Source: Desulfovibrio sp.
GTDB lineage: Bacteria > Desulfobacterota > Desulfovibrionia > Desulfovibrionales > Desulfovibrionaceae
Assembly (NCBI GenBank): GCA_031260965.1
Contig: JAISKK010000003.1
Location: 1-46,158 of the forward strand
Length of the DNA: 46,158 nt
Direction: 5' to 3'
How positions within the stretch are numbered: the stretch's first letter is position 1; each line of letters begins with the position of its first letter. The notes under the pieces were generated by a model. It was not told the origin of the DNA. It made no database searches and saw only the letters and a program-made list of their open reading frames with translations. The translations under genes were made by a program, and so were the position numbers. Of this stretch, positions 5,980 through 14,928 are shown piece after piece.

Positions 5980-7509
5980 ATGAACGCAGTAAAACCCGTG
6001 CTTCTGCTTATTCTGGACGGCTGGGGACAGGCCCCCCCCGGTCCCGGAAACGCTGTATCCCTGGCCCGCACTCCGCGCCTCGACGCCCTGCTGTCCCTGC
6101 CTTCACGCTCCACCCTCCTTTGCTCCGGGCGCGCCGTTGGCCTGCCTGACGGCTTTATGGGCAATTCCGAGGTCGGACACATGAATATCGGAGCCGGACG
6201 CGTTGTCTACCAGGATATGACGCGTATCGACATGGCTGTGGAAAACGGGACTTTCTTCAGCAATACGGCGATTTGCTCAACTCTTGAAGCCGTCAAAGGC
6301 AGCGGCGGCGTCCTGCATCTGCTCGGTCTTTTATCCGACGGCGGGGTGCACAGTCACATCAACCACCTTTTCTCTCTGCTGGATATGGCCGGAAAAGCCG
6401 GGGTTCCGCTTTGCGTCCACGCCTTTATGGACGGCAGGGATACGGAGCCGGATTCCGGCATCGGCTTTATGCGCGCCCTCAAGGAAAAAATGGGGCCGCG
6501 GGCGCGGGTGGCGAGTATCAGCGGACGCTACTACGCCATGGATCGTGACCAGCGTTGGGAGCGCGTGTCCCGCGCCTGGGGGACCATGGTTCAGGGCCTC
6601 GGGAAACGTTACGCCGATCCCGTTGCGGCCGTTGAGGCGGCTTACAGCGCCGGTCTCGGTGACGAGTTCATCGTCCCCTGCCTTGTGGCCGGGGCGGATG
6701 AAGAACCGGGGCTGATCCGGGATGGGGACGCCGTCTTCTTTTTCAATTTCCGGGCGGACCGGGCGCGCGAACTGGCCCGCTGTCTTTTTGACCCGGACTT
6801 TGACGCTTTTGCGCGCGGAAAACTGCCGCGGCTTTGCGCTTTCTCCACCATGACCGCTTATGAGGATTCTTTCCCCATGCCCGCCGCCTTTGCGCGGCAA
6901 AATCTGAAAATGGGACTCGGTCAGGTGGTTTCCGATCTGGGCATGAAACAACTGCGCATCGCCGAAACGGAAAAATATGCCCACGTCACCTATTTCTTCA
7001 ACGGCGGGGAGGAAGACCCCCTGCCCGGCGAGGAAAGACGCCTCATACCTTCACCCCGCGATGTGGCCACCTATGATCTCAAGCCGCAGATGAGCGTGTA
7101 CGAAGTGACGAAAACCCTGATCCGGGAATGGGAATCCGCTGTCTATAATTTTGTGGTCTGCAACTTCGCCAATCTGGACATGGTCGGACATACCGGGGTC
7201 ATCCCGGCTGCGATCGCGGCCTGTGAAGCCGTGGACGCCTGCGTGGGGAGAGTGTGGGAAAGCGTGCTAAAACGCAACGGGCTCCTGTTTTTGACCGCCG
7301 ACCACGGCAACGCCGATGAAATGCTCACCCCGGAAGGCCGTCCGCAAACAGCGCACAGCAAAAATCCCGTGGCCCTGATCCTGGCCTCGGAGGAAAAACG
7401 CCCTCCCCTGCAAAACGGCTGTCTCGGCGACATTGCCCCCACCATCCTGCGCGCCTGGGGTCTTCCGCAACCGGCGGAAATGACCGGCCGCAGCCTGCTG
7501 GCGAGCTGA
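5980..7509 (+). CDS. gpmI: 2,3-bisphosphoglycerate-independent phosphoglycerate mutase
   Basis: This enzyme interconverts 3- and 2-phosphoglycerate in glycolysis/gluconeogenesis through a phosphoserine. It has 509 residues, the usual iPGM length. The metal site begins with LLILDGWGQAP (Asp13), and the nucleophile Ser63 lies in MGNSEVGHMNIGAGR. The phosphotransferase half ends in LTADHGNADEM and TAHSKNPVALIL, which carry the second metal-binding Asp and His residues. The insert domain includes the substrate-binding DRDQRWER segment. It starts 3 bases after rsfS, with GGAAG inside the end of rsfS as its ribosome site. A small zinc-ribbon gene follows within 3 bases, so these are one operon. Confidence 0.97.
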   Translation: MNAVKPVLLLILDGWGQAPPGPGNAVSLARTPRLDALLSLPSRSTLLCSGRAVGLPDGFMGNSEVGHMNIGAGRVVYQDMTRIDMAVENGTFFSNTAICSTLEAVKGSGGVLHLLGLLSDGGVHSHINHLFSLLDMAGKAGVPLCVHAFMDGRDTEPDSGIGFMRALKEKMGPRARVASISGRYYAMDRDQRWERVSRAWGTMVQGLGKRYADPVAAVEAAYSAGLGDEFIVPCLVAGADEEPGLIRDGDAVFFFNFRADRARELARCLFDPDFDAFARGKLPRLCAFSTMTAYEDSFPMPAAFARQNLKMGLGQVVSDLGMKQLRIAETEKYAHVTYFFNGGEEDPLPGEERRLIPSPRDVATYDLKPQMSVYEVTKTLIREWESAVYNFVVCNFANLDMVGHTGVIPAAIAACEAVDACVGRVWESVLKRNGLLFLTADHGNADEMLTPEGRPQTAHSKNPVALILASEEKRPPLQNGCLGDIAPTILRAWGLPQPAEMTGRSLLAS

Positions 7510-7511
7510 AA

Positions 7512-7748
7512 ATGAACAGGCCTCCGGCAAAGCCTGTCAAGCCAAGCGGCATGGAACTTGTCTTTTTCTATGTCTGCCCCTATTGCCGCCGCCAGATCCC
7601 CGTGCCTTCGCCGCTTCTGCCGGCCATGATCACCTGCAATGTCTGCGGCAGAGATTTCCCCATTGTGCCTGTCGATCAATATACGGCGCATTTCATCCGG
7701 CTCATGATGGGGGACGGCCCGGCCGCCGTGGACCCGGACTATCTGTGA
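7512..7748 (+). CDS. Small zinc-ribbon protein, unknown function
   Basis: A 78-residue protein with two CxxC pairs (CPYC at residues 22-25, CNVC at 42-45) about 17 residues apart, a typical single zinc ribbon. A Pro/Lys-rich start precedes it and a short tail follows (VDQYTAHFIRLMMGDG). There is no membrane segment. It follows gpmI immediately and precedes a weak terminator, so it is the last gene of that transcript. The role is unknown; zinc ribbons of this size bind nucleic acid or protein partners. Confidence 0.75.
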   Translation: MNRPPAKPVKPSGMELVFFYVCPYCRRQIPVPSPLLPAMITCNVCGRDFPIVPVDQYTAHFIRLMMGDGPAAVDPDYL

Positions 7749-7768
7749 TTTCCGGATGTTCCGCATTT

Positions 7769-7786
7769 AAGGCGCCCGCGCCTTTT
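7769..7786 (+). terminator. Short hairpin with T-run after the zinc-ribbon gene
   Basis: AAGGCG-CCCG-CGCCTT forms a 6-bp stem running into TTTTA, a small rho-independent-like terminator between the gpmI operon and rsmG. A 12-base palindrome, GGGGCGCGCCCC, lies at 7799-7810, just before rsmG. Confidence 0.4.
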
Positions 7787-7820
7787 ACGCGGTCCGGCGG
7801 GGCGCGCCCCTGGAACGGAA

Positions 7821-8507
7821 ATGTCCCGGCGCTCGCCTGACTACGCTCCGGCGGTTCCGGAACCGGAAGCCGTGCGTCTTGCGCTCAAGCGCTTCGGTTT
7901 TTTTCTGCCCGATGCAGTCCTGCCCCCTCTCTGCGCTTATCTTGATCAACTCGGCAAATGGAAAAAGGTCGCAAACCTGACCGGACCCGGCGACTGGCTG
8001 GAGATTCTCGGCAAACTTGTCCTGGACAGTTTTCACCTTGCCCCCTTTCTGGACAGCCTGGACCTGCCGTCGAACCCGCTTTGCCTGGACCTCGGGGCGG
8101 GCGCGGGTCTCCCCGGTCTGCCCCTGCGCATGCTGCGACCGGTCGGCCCGCATGTGCTCGTGGAGGCGCGGGAAAAACGCGCCCTTTTTCTGCGCGCCTT
8201 TCTGGCTGCCCACCCCCTGCCCGGAACCAGCGTCTTCCATGGCCGGGCAGAGGACTGCCTGCGAAAATGCGCCTCCGCCGGACTGATCCTGAGCCGGGCC
8301 TTCAAACCTTGGGCGCAAGTTCTGGAAATGGCCGCTCCCCATATGCAGAGCGGCAGCTTTTGCGTTTTCTTGAGCCTTGAGCCACTGCCGGAGATCTTTT
8401 CCGCCCCCCGTACGGACGCCTTTCTCGAAGACTGGACAGGGGATAGGCAGGCAAGCTACATTGTGGGCGGAAAAGCACGCTATTTCTGGGCCTTGAGAAA
8501 AATATAA
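7821..8507 (+). CDS. rsmG: 16S rRNA (guanine-527-N7)-methyltransferase RsmG
   Basis: A 228-residue SAM-dependent methyltransferase that modifies G527 of 16S rRNA in the 530 loop. The SAM-binding motif is CLDLGAGAGLPGLPL (about residues 90-104). It is preceded by the family's helical lead-in (LDQLGKWKKVANLTGP, the 'KWNKxxNLT' segment) and followed by VEAREKRALFLR and a late SRAFKPW (usually SRA..). The length is slightly above the E. coli form (207). The final YFWALRKI replaces the common H..I.K. ending. The ATG follows GGAACGGAA. It is separated from the next gene by only 11 bases. Confidence 0.93.
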   Translation: MSRRSPDYAPAVPEPEAVRLALKRFGFFLPDAVLPPLCAYLDQLGKWKKVANLTGPGDWLEILGKLVLDSFHLAPFLDSLDLPSNPLCLDLGAGAGLPGLPLRMLRPVGPHVLVEAREKRALFLRAFLAAHPLPGTSVFHGRAEDCLRKCASAGLILSRAFKPWAQVLEMAAPHMQSGSFCVFLSLEPLPEIFSAPRTDAFLEDWTGDRQASYIVGGKARYFWALRKI

Positions 8508-8518
8508 AGCGGCGCGTC

Positions 8519-10894
8519 ATGTCAGCAAACCCTTACAGCCTTGTCTTTCCGCGCGAATTCCTTTTGTCCTCGCCCCCCGGACGGCCCAAAATCCCGGCTT
8601 TACGCGCCGATCCCGCCCCCCGGGCGGCGGGAATCTGCCTGCTTTTAACCTTCGTCCTGTCCGTAGCGGCGAGACTCCTGGAGCTTCCTTTCTGGGACAA
8701 CCCCGCTTTCCATCTGGGCGACGAATATCTGCTCGCCACCCACGACGCCTATCACTGGGTGGCCGGAGCCGAAGGTTTTGAATTCGGGGCCGGACACCCC
8801 ATGTCCGAGCTGGCCCGGCTGCTCTCCCTATGGAGCGGACTTAGCCCGGCGCAAGTGGCCTTTTATCTGCCGCCCTTTATGAGCGCGCTGGCGGCCGTGG
8901 GCGTTTTTTTGTGGTGCGCGGGCTTAAACAGGCCCTGGGCCGGACTCTGCGCGGGCGTGCTCTGCTCGCTCTCGCCCGGCTTTTGCGCGCGCACTCTGCT
9001 TGGCTTCTACGACACGGATCTGGTGATTTTACTCTTCGCCCTCCTTTTGGGTCTTATCCCGGCCCTCTGGCTCTCCCCTTTGCTGCGCAGCCCGCTCGAA
9101 GCTCTTTGCCCGCGTTTTTGCGCAAGATTTAATCCCGGGGCGTCCGAAGAAAAGACCCCGAACCCGGAGCGCGCAAAGGACAAGCAAAACCCTCCTTCCC
9201 CGCTCTGGCTGCTGCCCCTTATACTCTCCGGGATCTTTGGCCATGCCGCGCAGGACTGGCATTCTCTTTTCCCCTATCTGGCGCGATTTTACGCCCTCCT
9301 TCTGCCCAGCCTGATCCTGCTCCTGGGCCCTAAAGCCCTGCGCCGGGAACTTATGGCCTGCTCTTTATGCCATGTTCTGCCTTTACTGCTCGGACCCTGC
9401 GCAGGCCTGCCTTTGGCCCTGCTCTGCGCCTTTATCCTGGCTTTTCCCCCCGGTAAAGCCAAATCCCTCGCGCGCGCTCCGCGCTTTTTACTGGACCTGC
9501 GGGTTCTGAGCGCGCTTTGGGCGCTGGCGCTGTTTGCGGCTCTGGACAACACCGTCTTTGAGAATATGCTGCGTTCATTTATCGCCTACACACAGAGGGG
9601 AGGGGATCTTTCCCCTCTCTCCGCCGCCGGCGGCCCTCTGATTTTTCCCTCTGTCTCCCAGTCCATCATCGAAGTACAGACAATCAGCGTCCAGGAAATG
9701 CTCCTCTACGTTTATCCCTTTGAATTGCTGACCCTTCTCGGCATCGGCCTTTTTGTCCTGCGCCTTTTCACCCTGCCCGCCCTGATCTGGCTTGCCCCGC
9801 TTTTCACCCTCTACCTGCTCAGTCTGAACATGGGCGCGCGCATGACCATGTTCGGCGCGGCCGTGATCATGCCCACCCTCTGTCTTGAGGCCGGACGGGT
9901 TCTGGATTTCGTCCGCGGTCCCGCGCGCGCGGACAGGGACGGTCTTTGTTCTCCGGCTGCCGGCCCCGCGCGTTGGGCCTTTTGCCTTTTTTGCGCCCTT
10001 TGCCTGTCCTGGCCGCTCATCCGCTACATTCCCGATTATTCCCAGGGGCCGATTTTCAGCCGGGAACAGGCCGAAGGCTTGTCTTTCCTGAAAGAAAACA
10101 GCGCCGAAGACGCCATGATCTGGAACTGGTGGGACTGGGGCTATGCGACGCACCATTTTGCCAGACGCCACACCATCGCCGACGGGGCGCGTCACGGCGG
10201 ACCCTCGCTTTTTCTGCCCGCAGCCGTTTACACAACAGCTGACCCCCGCTTCGCCCGCCAACTCATCAAATACACCGCGAGCAAAGGCAATATCCCCGGC
10301 AACGTTTTCGCGGGGCTCACGCCCAAAGACGCGCAGCAGCTTATGCGGGATCTGGGCGACAGAAGAAAAGCCCTGCTTGAAACGCCGGGCGAACAATATC
10401 TGGTGGTAAGCTTTGAGCTTCTGCATCTGGGCCTCTGGATTACCCGCTACGGCTCATGGAATTTTGAAAGCAAACAGGCGCCCGGTTCCCTGATGAACAA
10501 CCTGGCTCCTGCCCTGCAGTATAATATTGACACCGGTGTCGTGCTGTCGGACACGGCCCGGCCCATTTATGCGGCTACCATTTCGATTTTCAGCGATCAG
10601 GGTCTGGAATTTTTTGACTTCAACCGTTACGGAGCCTATCATTTCATTTTCAACTCCCGCTCCTCTATTTATGGACAGGATGATAAAGACGGCGTTCTGC
10701 ATAAATTCTGGGCAAATCTGCGCGGAAAGGAGATATTTTCCGGGCAGATCACCGACAAGATAGTTATGGACGACGTTTTTTATAACACCATGCTGGTGCA
10801 GCTTCTGGTCCGCCCGCCGGACGACCCTTTTACCAGCCCTTATTTCAAGTTGGTCTTTGACAATACCTATACGCGGATTTACAAGGTGCTGTGA
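8519..10894 (+). CDS. pglB: STT3/PglB-type oligosaccharyltransferase
   Basis: A 791-residue polytopic membrane enzyme that should transfer a lipid-linked oligosaccharide to Asn of periplasmic proteins. It has a hydrophobic N-terminal part with about 11-13 helices and a periplasmic C-terminal domain. Family motifs are in order: the external-loop acid in THDAYHW (D76), the metal-binding pair in GFYDTDLV (D165, D167), the SIIEVQ loop (the [S/T]IxE motif of EL5), and WNWWDWGY, the WWDxG sequon-binding motif, near residue 537. A hydrophilic insert (about residues 205-232, EEKTPNPERAKDKQNPP) breaks one loop. No glycan-assembly genes sit beside it, so the glycan source is elsewhere. Single-subunit OSTs occur in Campylobacter and in Desulfovibrio. 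Confidence 0.93.
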   Translation: MSANPYSLVFPREFLLSSPPGRPKIPALRADPAPRAAGICLLLTFVLSVAARLLELPFWDNPAFHLGDEYLLATHDAYHWVAGAEGFEFGAGHPMSELARLLSLWSGLSPAQVAFYLPPFMSALAAVGVFLWCAGLNRPWAGLCAGVLCSLSPGFCARTLLGFYDTDLVILLFALLLGLIPALWLSPLLRSPLEALCPRFCARFNPGASEEKTPNPERAKDKQNPPSPLWLLPLILSGIFGHAAQDWHSLFPYLARFYALLLPSLILLLGPKALRRELMACSLCHVLPLLLGPCAGLPLALLCAFILAFPPGKAKSLARAPRFLLDLRVLSALWALALFAALDNTVFENMLRSFIAYTQRGGDLSPLSAAGGPLIFPSVSQSIIEVQTISVQEMLLYVYPFELLTLLGIGLFVLRLFTLPALIWLAPLFTLYLLSLNMGARMTMFGAAVIMPTLCLEAGRVLDFVRGPARADRDGLCSPAAGPARWAFCLFCALCLSWPLIRYIPDYSQGPIFSREQAEGLSFLKENSAEDAMIWNWWDWGYATHHFARRHTIADGARHGGPSLFLPAAVYTTADPRFARQLIKYTASKGNIPGNVFAGLTPKDAQQLMRDLGDRRKALLETPGEQYLVVSFELLHLGLWITRYGSWNFESKQAPGSLMNNLAPALQYNIDTGVVLSDTARPIYAATISIFSDQGLEFFDFNRYGAYHFIFNSRSSIYGQDDKDGVLHKFWANLRGKEIFSGQITDKIVMDDVFYNTMLVQLLVRPPDDPFTSPYFKLVFDNTYTRIYKVL

Positions 10895-10966
10895 AGGCTC
10901 ACCCTCGGCTGAAAGGACAGCCTGAAGCAGTTTACGCTCTAATATAACCGCAACGCTGGATTCCAC

Positions 10967-11893
10967 ATGCCCCGGACAGAAAGATACACGGTGACGGAAA
11001 TTAAAGCCGTTTTACAAAAAGAGGCGCGGCGCGTCGAGGATTGTCTGTCCGGCTGCCTGCGCCGGGATGTTCCGGCCGGGTTGCTCGCGGCCATGGAATA
11101 CAGTCTTGCGGCCGGAGGCAAACGCGTCCGCCCGGTCCTCTGTCTGCTTTCGGCCAGGGCCTGCGCGCCGCTTGGGGAAGACAAGGAACGCGCCATACTG
11201 CTTTTTGCCTGCGCCCTGGAATGTATTCATACCTATTCCCTGATCCACGACGATCTGCCGGCCATGGACGATGACGATTTCCGCCGGGGCAAACCCTCAA
11301 ATCACAAACAGTTCGGCGAGGCAACGGCCATTCTGGCCGGGGATGCCCTGCTCACCGACGCCTTTGTCCTGATGGCGCAAAGCGCGGATCTCGGGCTTAA
11401 AGCCGAATGCGTATTGCGCGCCATAGCCCTGACAGCCGAAGCCGCGGGTTCGGCGGGCATGGTCGGAGGGCAGTTTCTGGATATGCTGTACACGGACAAG
11501 AAGGAAGCAGATCTTGCGGACGTTGCGGCCATGCAGGCCATGAAGACCGGAGCTTTGCTGCGCCTGTCCTGTGAGGCCGGCGCGACCTTGAGCGGGGCCG
11601 GACCGGACAGGATCTCCGCTCTGGCCCGCTACGGGGCGGCTTTGGGCGCAGCCTTCCAGATCGCGGACGACATCCTCGACGTGGTCGGCGACCCCGCCTT
11701 GCTCGGCAAAGCGGTGGGCGGCGATGCGGCAGCGCGTAAAGCCACTTACCCCGCCCTGCTCGGCCTCGCGGCCAGCCGGGCAGAAGCCGGGCGCAGGGCC
11801 GAAGAAGCCGCCGCCGCCTTAAGCGCTTTTGCCGACAAAGACGTATCCCTGCTCAAGGGGCTGGCGGACTATGTCGTCAGCAGGGCGCTCTGA
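10967..11893 (+). CDS. ispA: Polyprenyl diphosphate synthase (farnesyl/geranyl type)
   Basis: A 308-residue trans-prenyl chain elongation enzyme that condenses DMAPP/GPP with IPP. The first Asp-rich motif is IHDDLPAMDDDDFRRG (D95, D96, D101) and the second is IADDILDVVGD, near residue 235. GGKRVRP (residues 50-56) and the GGQFLDM block are also typical. The two-residue insert in DDxxxxD is the usual feature of bacterial FPP synthases. The ATG has a poor ribosome site, but the sequence begins at the family's usual N-terminus. The next gene, dxs, overlaps by one base (TGATG), so the isoprenoid pair is translationally coupled. No xseB is visible upstream, although it often precedes ispA. Confidence 0.93.
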   Translation: MPRTERYTVTEIKAVLQKEARRVEDCLSGCLRRDVPAGLLAAMEYSLAAGGKRVRPVLCLLSARACAPLGEDKERAILLFACALECIHTYSLIHDDLPAMDDDDFRRGKPSNHKQFGEATAILAGDALLTDAFVLMAQSADLGLKAECVLRAIALTAEAAGSAGMVGGQFLDMLYTDKKEADLADVAAMQAMKTGALLRLSCEAGATLSGAGPDRISALARYGAALGAAFQIADDILDVVGDPALLGKAVGGDAAARKATYPALLGLAASRAEAGRRAEEAAAALSAFADKDVSLLKGLADYVVSRAL

Positions 11894-13863
11894 TGGAAAT
11901 GACGGGACGCAAAATTGTCGCGGTCGGCGGGGCCGAAAGCAAGCCGGTCCGGCCGCGCGGGGAAGTTCCGGGAAAAACGGATTCACTATTGTCCTCCCTG
12001 ACCCTGCCCCCGGATCTGTCCGCTTGCGATCTTGAAGATTTGACGCAGCTTGCGGCGGAAATCCGCTCCGTTCTGGTGGATACGGTATCCCGCAACGGCG
12101 GACACCTGGCCCCTTCCCTGGGCGTGGTGGAGCTGACCCTGGCCATGCTCTCCGTTTTCAATGTTTCGCGCGACAAAATCATCTGGGATGTCGGGCATCA
12201 GGCTTACGCATACAAACTGCTCACCGGCCGGGCCGGCCAATTTTCAACCCTGCGCAAAATGGACGGACTGAGCGGCTTTCCCTCCCGCCGCGAGAGTCCC
12301 TATGACCATTTCGGCACGGGGCATTCCTCGACCTCTGTTTCGGCCGCCCTGGGCATGGCCCTGGCCAGAGATCTGGCCGGCGAAGATCACCATGTGGTCG
12401 CCGTGATCGGCGACGGGGCGCTGACGGCAGGAATGGCCTATGAGGGCCTGAACCAGGCCGGGGCGATGGCGCGCCGCCTGATTGTCATTCTGAACGACAA
12501 TGCCATGTCCATATCCAAAAATGTGGGCGCGCTGTCTTTATTTATGAGCCGCAAACTCTCGGCGCGCTGGCTCAGGCGCGTCAAACGCGAGGTTGAGGAT
12601 CTGCTCGGCGCCGTGCCCGGCATCGGCGAGGATCTGGTGGAAATCGCCCGGCGGAGCAAACACAGCTTCAAAAATTTCTTCACGCCCGGCATGCTTTTTG
12701 AGGCCCTGCACTTCAATTATATAGGGGCAGTTAACGGGCACGATATCGCCGAGCTGCAAAAAACCCTGCGTCTCGCGGCTTCCCTGGACCGGCCCGTGCT
12801 GGTGCATGTGCTCACCCAAAAAGGCAGGGGTTATGCCCCGGCCGAGGCGAACCCGGAACTTTTCCACGGCATCGGAACCTTTACGCCGGAAACGGGTCTC
12901 CCCTGCAAGTCCAAAGAAATCATAAGCCACACCGAGGCCTTCAGCCGGGGCATTTGCAAGCTGGCCGCAGGGGATCCGCGCGTTTTCGCCATAACGGCCG
13001 CCATGCCGGACGGCGTGGGCCTGAAACAGTTCGCCGCTTCTTTTCCGGAGCGCTTCGTCGATGTGGGCATCTGCGAACAGCACGCCGTTACCCTGGCCGC
13101 CGGTCTGGCCGCAGGCGGATTGCGCCCCTTTGTGGCCGTTTATTCCACCTTTCTGCAACGTTCCTATGATCAGATTGTCCACGATGTCTGCCTGCAAAAC
13201 CTGCCGGTGACCTTCTGTATAGACAGGGCCGGGCTTGTAGGCGAGGACGGGCCAACGCACCACGGGGCTTTTGATCTGGCCTATCTGCGCCATATCCCCA
13301 ATCTTCTGTTCATGGCTCCAAAGGATGAGGCTGAACTGCAACAAGGACTGGCCACGGCCCTTGCCCAGAATGGTCCTTTTGCCCTGCGCTATCCGCGCGG
13401 TCCGGGCGCGGGCGTTACCCTGCCGGATCAAATCAGCCCTCTGCCCATAGGCCGGGGAGAATTTCTGCGCCGGGGCGCGGGGCCGCTGGCGGTTGTGGCC
13501 ATCGGCAACCGTGTTCTGCCGGCCTTTTACGCGGCCGAAAAACTGGAGGCGGAAACAGGCAGGTCTGTTACAGTGTTCAACGCCCGCTGGATAAAACCTT
13601 TGCCGCAAGAGGATCTGCGCGCCCTTTGCTCCTTGTGCGACATTATTTTATTGCTGGAGGAAGGAGTGCTGGCCGGGGGCTTTTCCTCCGCCGTCCTGGA
13701 ATTTTTTAATGACAACAATCTGGCGCAGGACAAGAAAATTATTCGCCTCGGTCTGCCGGACTCCTTTGTGGAACACGGCTCGGCCGGGGAACTGCGCGTT
13801 CGCCTCAAACTGGACTCGGCCGCCATATATGAAAAACTCCGGGATCTGACGGTAAAAAAATGA
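11893..13863 (+). CDS. dxs: 1-deoxy-D-xylulose-5-phosphate synthase
   Basis: The first enzyme of the MEP isoprenoid pathway, which joins pyruvate and glyceraldehyde-3-phosphate using thiamine diphosphate. It has 656 residues. The order of domains is standard: SRNGGHLAPSLGVVELTLA and WDVGHQAYAYKLLTGR, the ThDP motif GDGALTAGMAYEGLN...LNDNAMSIS (about residues 174-206), the transketolase-like second domain with VDVGICEQHAVTLAAGLA (catalytic Glu), and [22 protein letters not shown]. The C-terminal domain follows. The first 35 residues (GRKIVAVGGAESKPVRPRG) are an extra, non-conserved leader, so an internal start is possible. It overlaps ispA by one base. Confidence 0.97.
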   Translation: MEMTGRKIVAVGGAESKPVRPRGEVPGKTDSLLSSLTLPPDLSACDLEDLTQLAAEIRSVLVDTVSRNGGHLAPSLGVVELTLAMLSVFNVSRDKIIWDVGHQAYAYKLLTGRAGQFSTLRKMDGLSGFPSRRESPYDHFGTGHSSTSVSAALGMALARDLAGEDHHVVAVIGDGALTAGMAYEGLNQAGAMARRLIVILNDNAMSISKNVGALSLFMSRKLSARWLRRVKREVEDLLGAVPGIGEDLVEIARRSKHSFKNFFTPGMLFEALHFNYIGAVNGHDIAELQKTLRLAASLDRPVLVHVLTQKGRGYAPAEANPELFHGIGTFTPETGLPCKSKEIISHTEAFSRGICKLAAGDPRVFAITAAMPDGVGLKQFAASFPERFVDVGICEQHAVTLAAGLAAGGLRPFVAVYSTFLQRSYDQIVHDVCLQNLPVTFCIDRAGLVGEDGPTHHGAFDLAYLRHIPNLLFMAPKDEAELQQGLATALAQNGPFALRYPRGPGAGVTLPDQISPLPIGRGEFLRRGAGPLAVVAIGNRVLPAFYAAEKLEAETGRSVTVFNARWIKPLPQEDLRALCSLCDIILLLEEGVLAGGFSSAVLEFFNDNNLAQDKKIIRLGLPDSFVEHGSAGELRVRLKLDSAAIYEKLRDLTVKK

Positions 13864-13944
13864 GCTTTTTTAAATCCGCCTGCACACGGCCCGCATTTGC
13901 GCTTTGCATCCGGGCGGAAGTTGTGTATGGTTTCATGAATTGTA

Positions 13945-13974
13945 TTGCAGATTACGGCGTGACCGCATTACAAT
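13945..13974 (+). promoter_or_regulatory. Candidate promoter for motA-motB
   Basis: TTGCAG (13945-13950), an 18-base gap and TACAAT (13969-13974) lie 27 bases before the motA TTG start, in the 137-base gap after dxs. The -10 is good and the -35 partial. I did not find a sigma-28 pattern here. Confidence 0.45.
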
Positions 13975-14000
13975 AGAAAATACCGAAAAGGATCGATAAC

Positions 14001-14846
14001 TTGTTTGTTCTTATCGGCTTTGTCGTTGTTCTTGGCTCTGTGCTCGGCGGTTACGCCATGCACAGTTCAAATTTTGCCATACTGGCACAGCCCAATGAAT
14101 TGCTGATCATTTTCGGAGCGGGCGTCGGCGCCTTTGTCGCCTCCAATTCAGCTTTCACCCTGAAACTGACCGTGGGCGGACTGAAGCACGTTTTTTCCAA
14201 TGGCCCCTCCAAGGCCAAATATATGGATATGCTGGCCCTGCTTTACGGAATTTTTGCCAAGATGCAGCGCGAAGGCATAATCAGCGTGGAAAAAGACATC
14301 GAACAGCCGGACTCCAGCGCCCTGTTCCAGCGTTTTCCCAATATGGCCAAAGACAAGCACGCCTGTTTCTATATCGGCGACACGTTGCGCATCTATCTGA
14401 CCACCGGCAATGCCGGGGAACTTGACAAGCTGATGGGTGTGGATATGGGCGCCATGCACGATGAGGAAATGCTGCCCGCCCATGCCCTTTCGCATATGGC
14501 GGATTCCCTGCCCGGTCTCGGCATCGTCGCGGCCGTGCTGGGCATTGTGGTAACCATGGGGCATATCAGCGACGGCGCGGAGATCCTCGGACGCTCGGTG
14601 GCGGCGGCCCTGGTCGGAACTTTTCTCGGTATTCTGCTCTGTTACGGATTTGTGGGGCCGCTGGGCGCCAAACTCGAAGTCCTGGCCCATGAGCAGCATC
14701 TTTTCTACCGGGCCATGCGTGAAGCTCTTGCGGCAGCGGTACGCGGATCTTCACCCATTGTGGCCCTGGAATACGGACGCCGCGCCATCCCCCTGACTTT
14801 CCGTCCCACTTTTCTGGAGATGGAGCAAAAACTCAAGGGATCATAG
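14001..14846 (+). CDS. motA: Flagellar motor stator protein MotA
   Basis: A 281-residue MotA, the proton-channel and torque-generating stator subunit that works with MotB in the inner membrane. The N-terminus FVLIGFVVVLGSVLGGYAMHSSN is the first membrane helix. The second follows at NELLIIFGAGVGAFVAS. A long cytoplasmic loop comes next, and the last two helices are ALSHMADSLPGLGIVAAVLGIVVTM (with the conserved stator Pro) and GRSVAAALVGTFLGILLCYG. The start is TTG at 14001, with AAAAGGA upstream; no in-frame ATG fits the family N-terminus. motB follows after 82 bases. Confidence 0.95.
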   Translation: MFVLIGFVVVLGSVLGGYAMHSSNFAILAQPNELLIIFGAGVGAFVASNSAFTLKLTVGGLKHVFSNGPSKAKYMDMLALLYGIFAKMQREGIISVEKDIEQPDSSALFQRFPNMAKDKHACFYIGDTLRIYLTTGNAGELDKLMGVDMGAMHDEEMLPAHALSHMADSLPGLGIVAAVLGIVVTMGHISDGAEILGRSVAAALVGTFLGILLCYGFVGPLGAKLEVLAHEQHLFYRAMREALAAAVRGSSPIVALEYGRRAIPLTFRPTFLEMEQKLKGS

Positions 14847-14928
14847 GCCCCGCTTCGAACACTAAAGGCGCTTCCCTGTTGCCTGGCGGCAGAATCATAA
14901 GGAAGCGTCGAGCAAATTGGAGGAATAA

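Noticed and set aside
9575-10426. 283-codon minus ORF opposite the oligosaccharyltransferase
   Set aside because: Low-complexity Gly/Arg/Lys-rich shadow; the plus strand carries the STT3 motifs.
12538-13608. 356-codon minus ORF opposite dxs
   Set aside because: Antisense shadow of high-GC3 DNA; dxs is fully explained on the plus strand.
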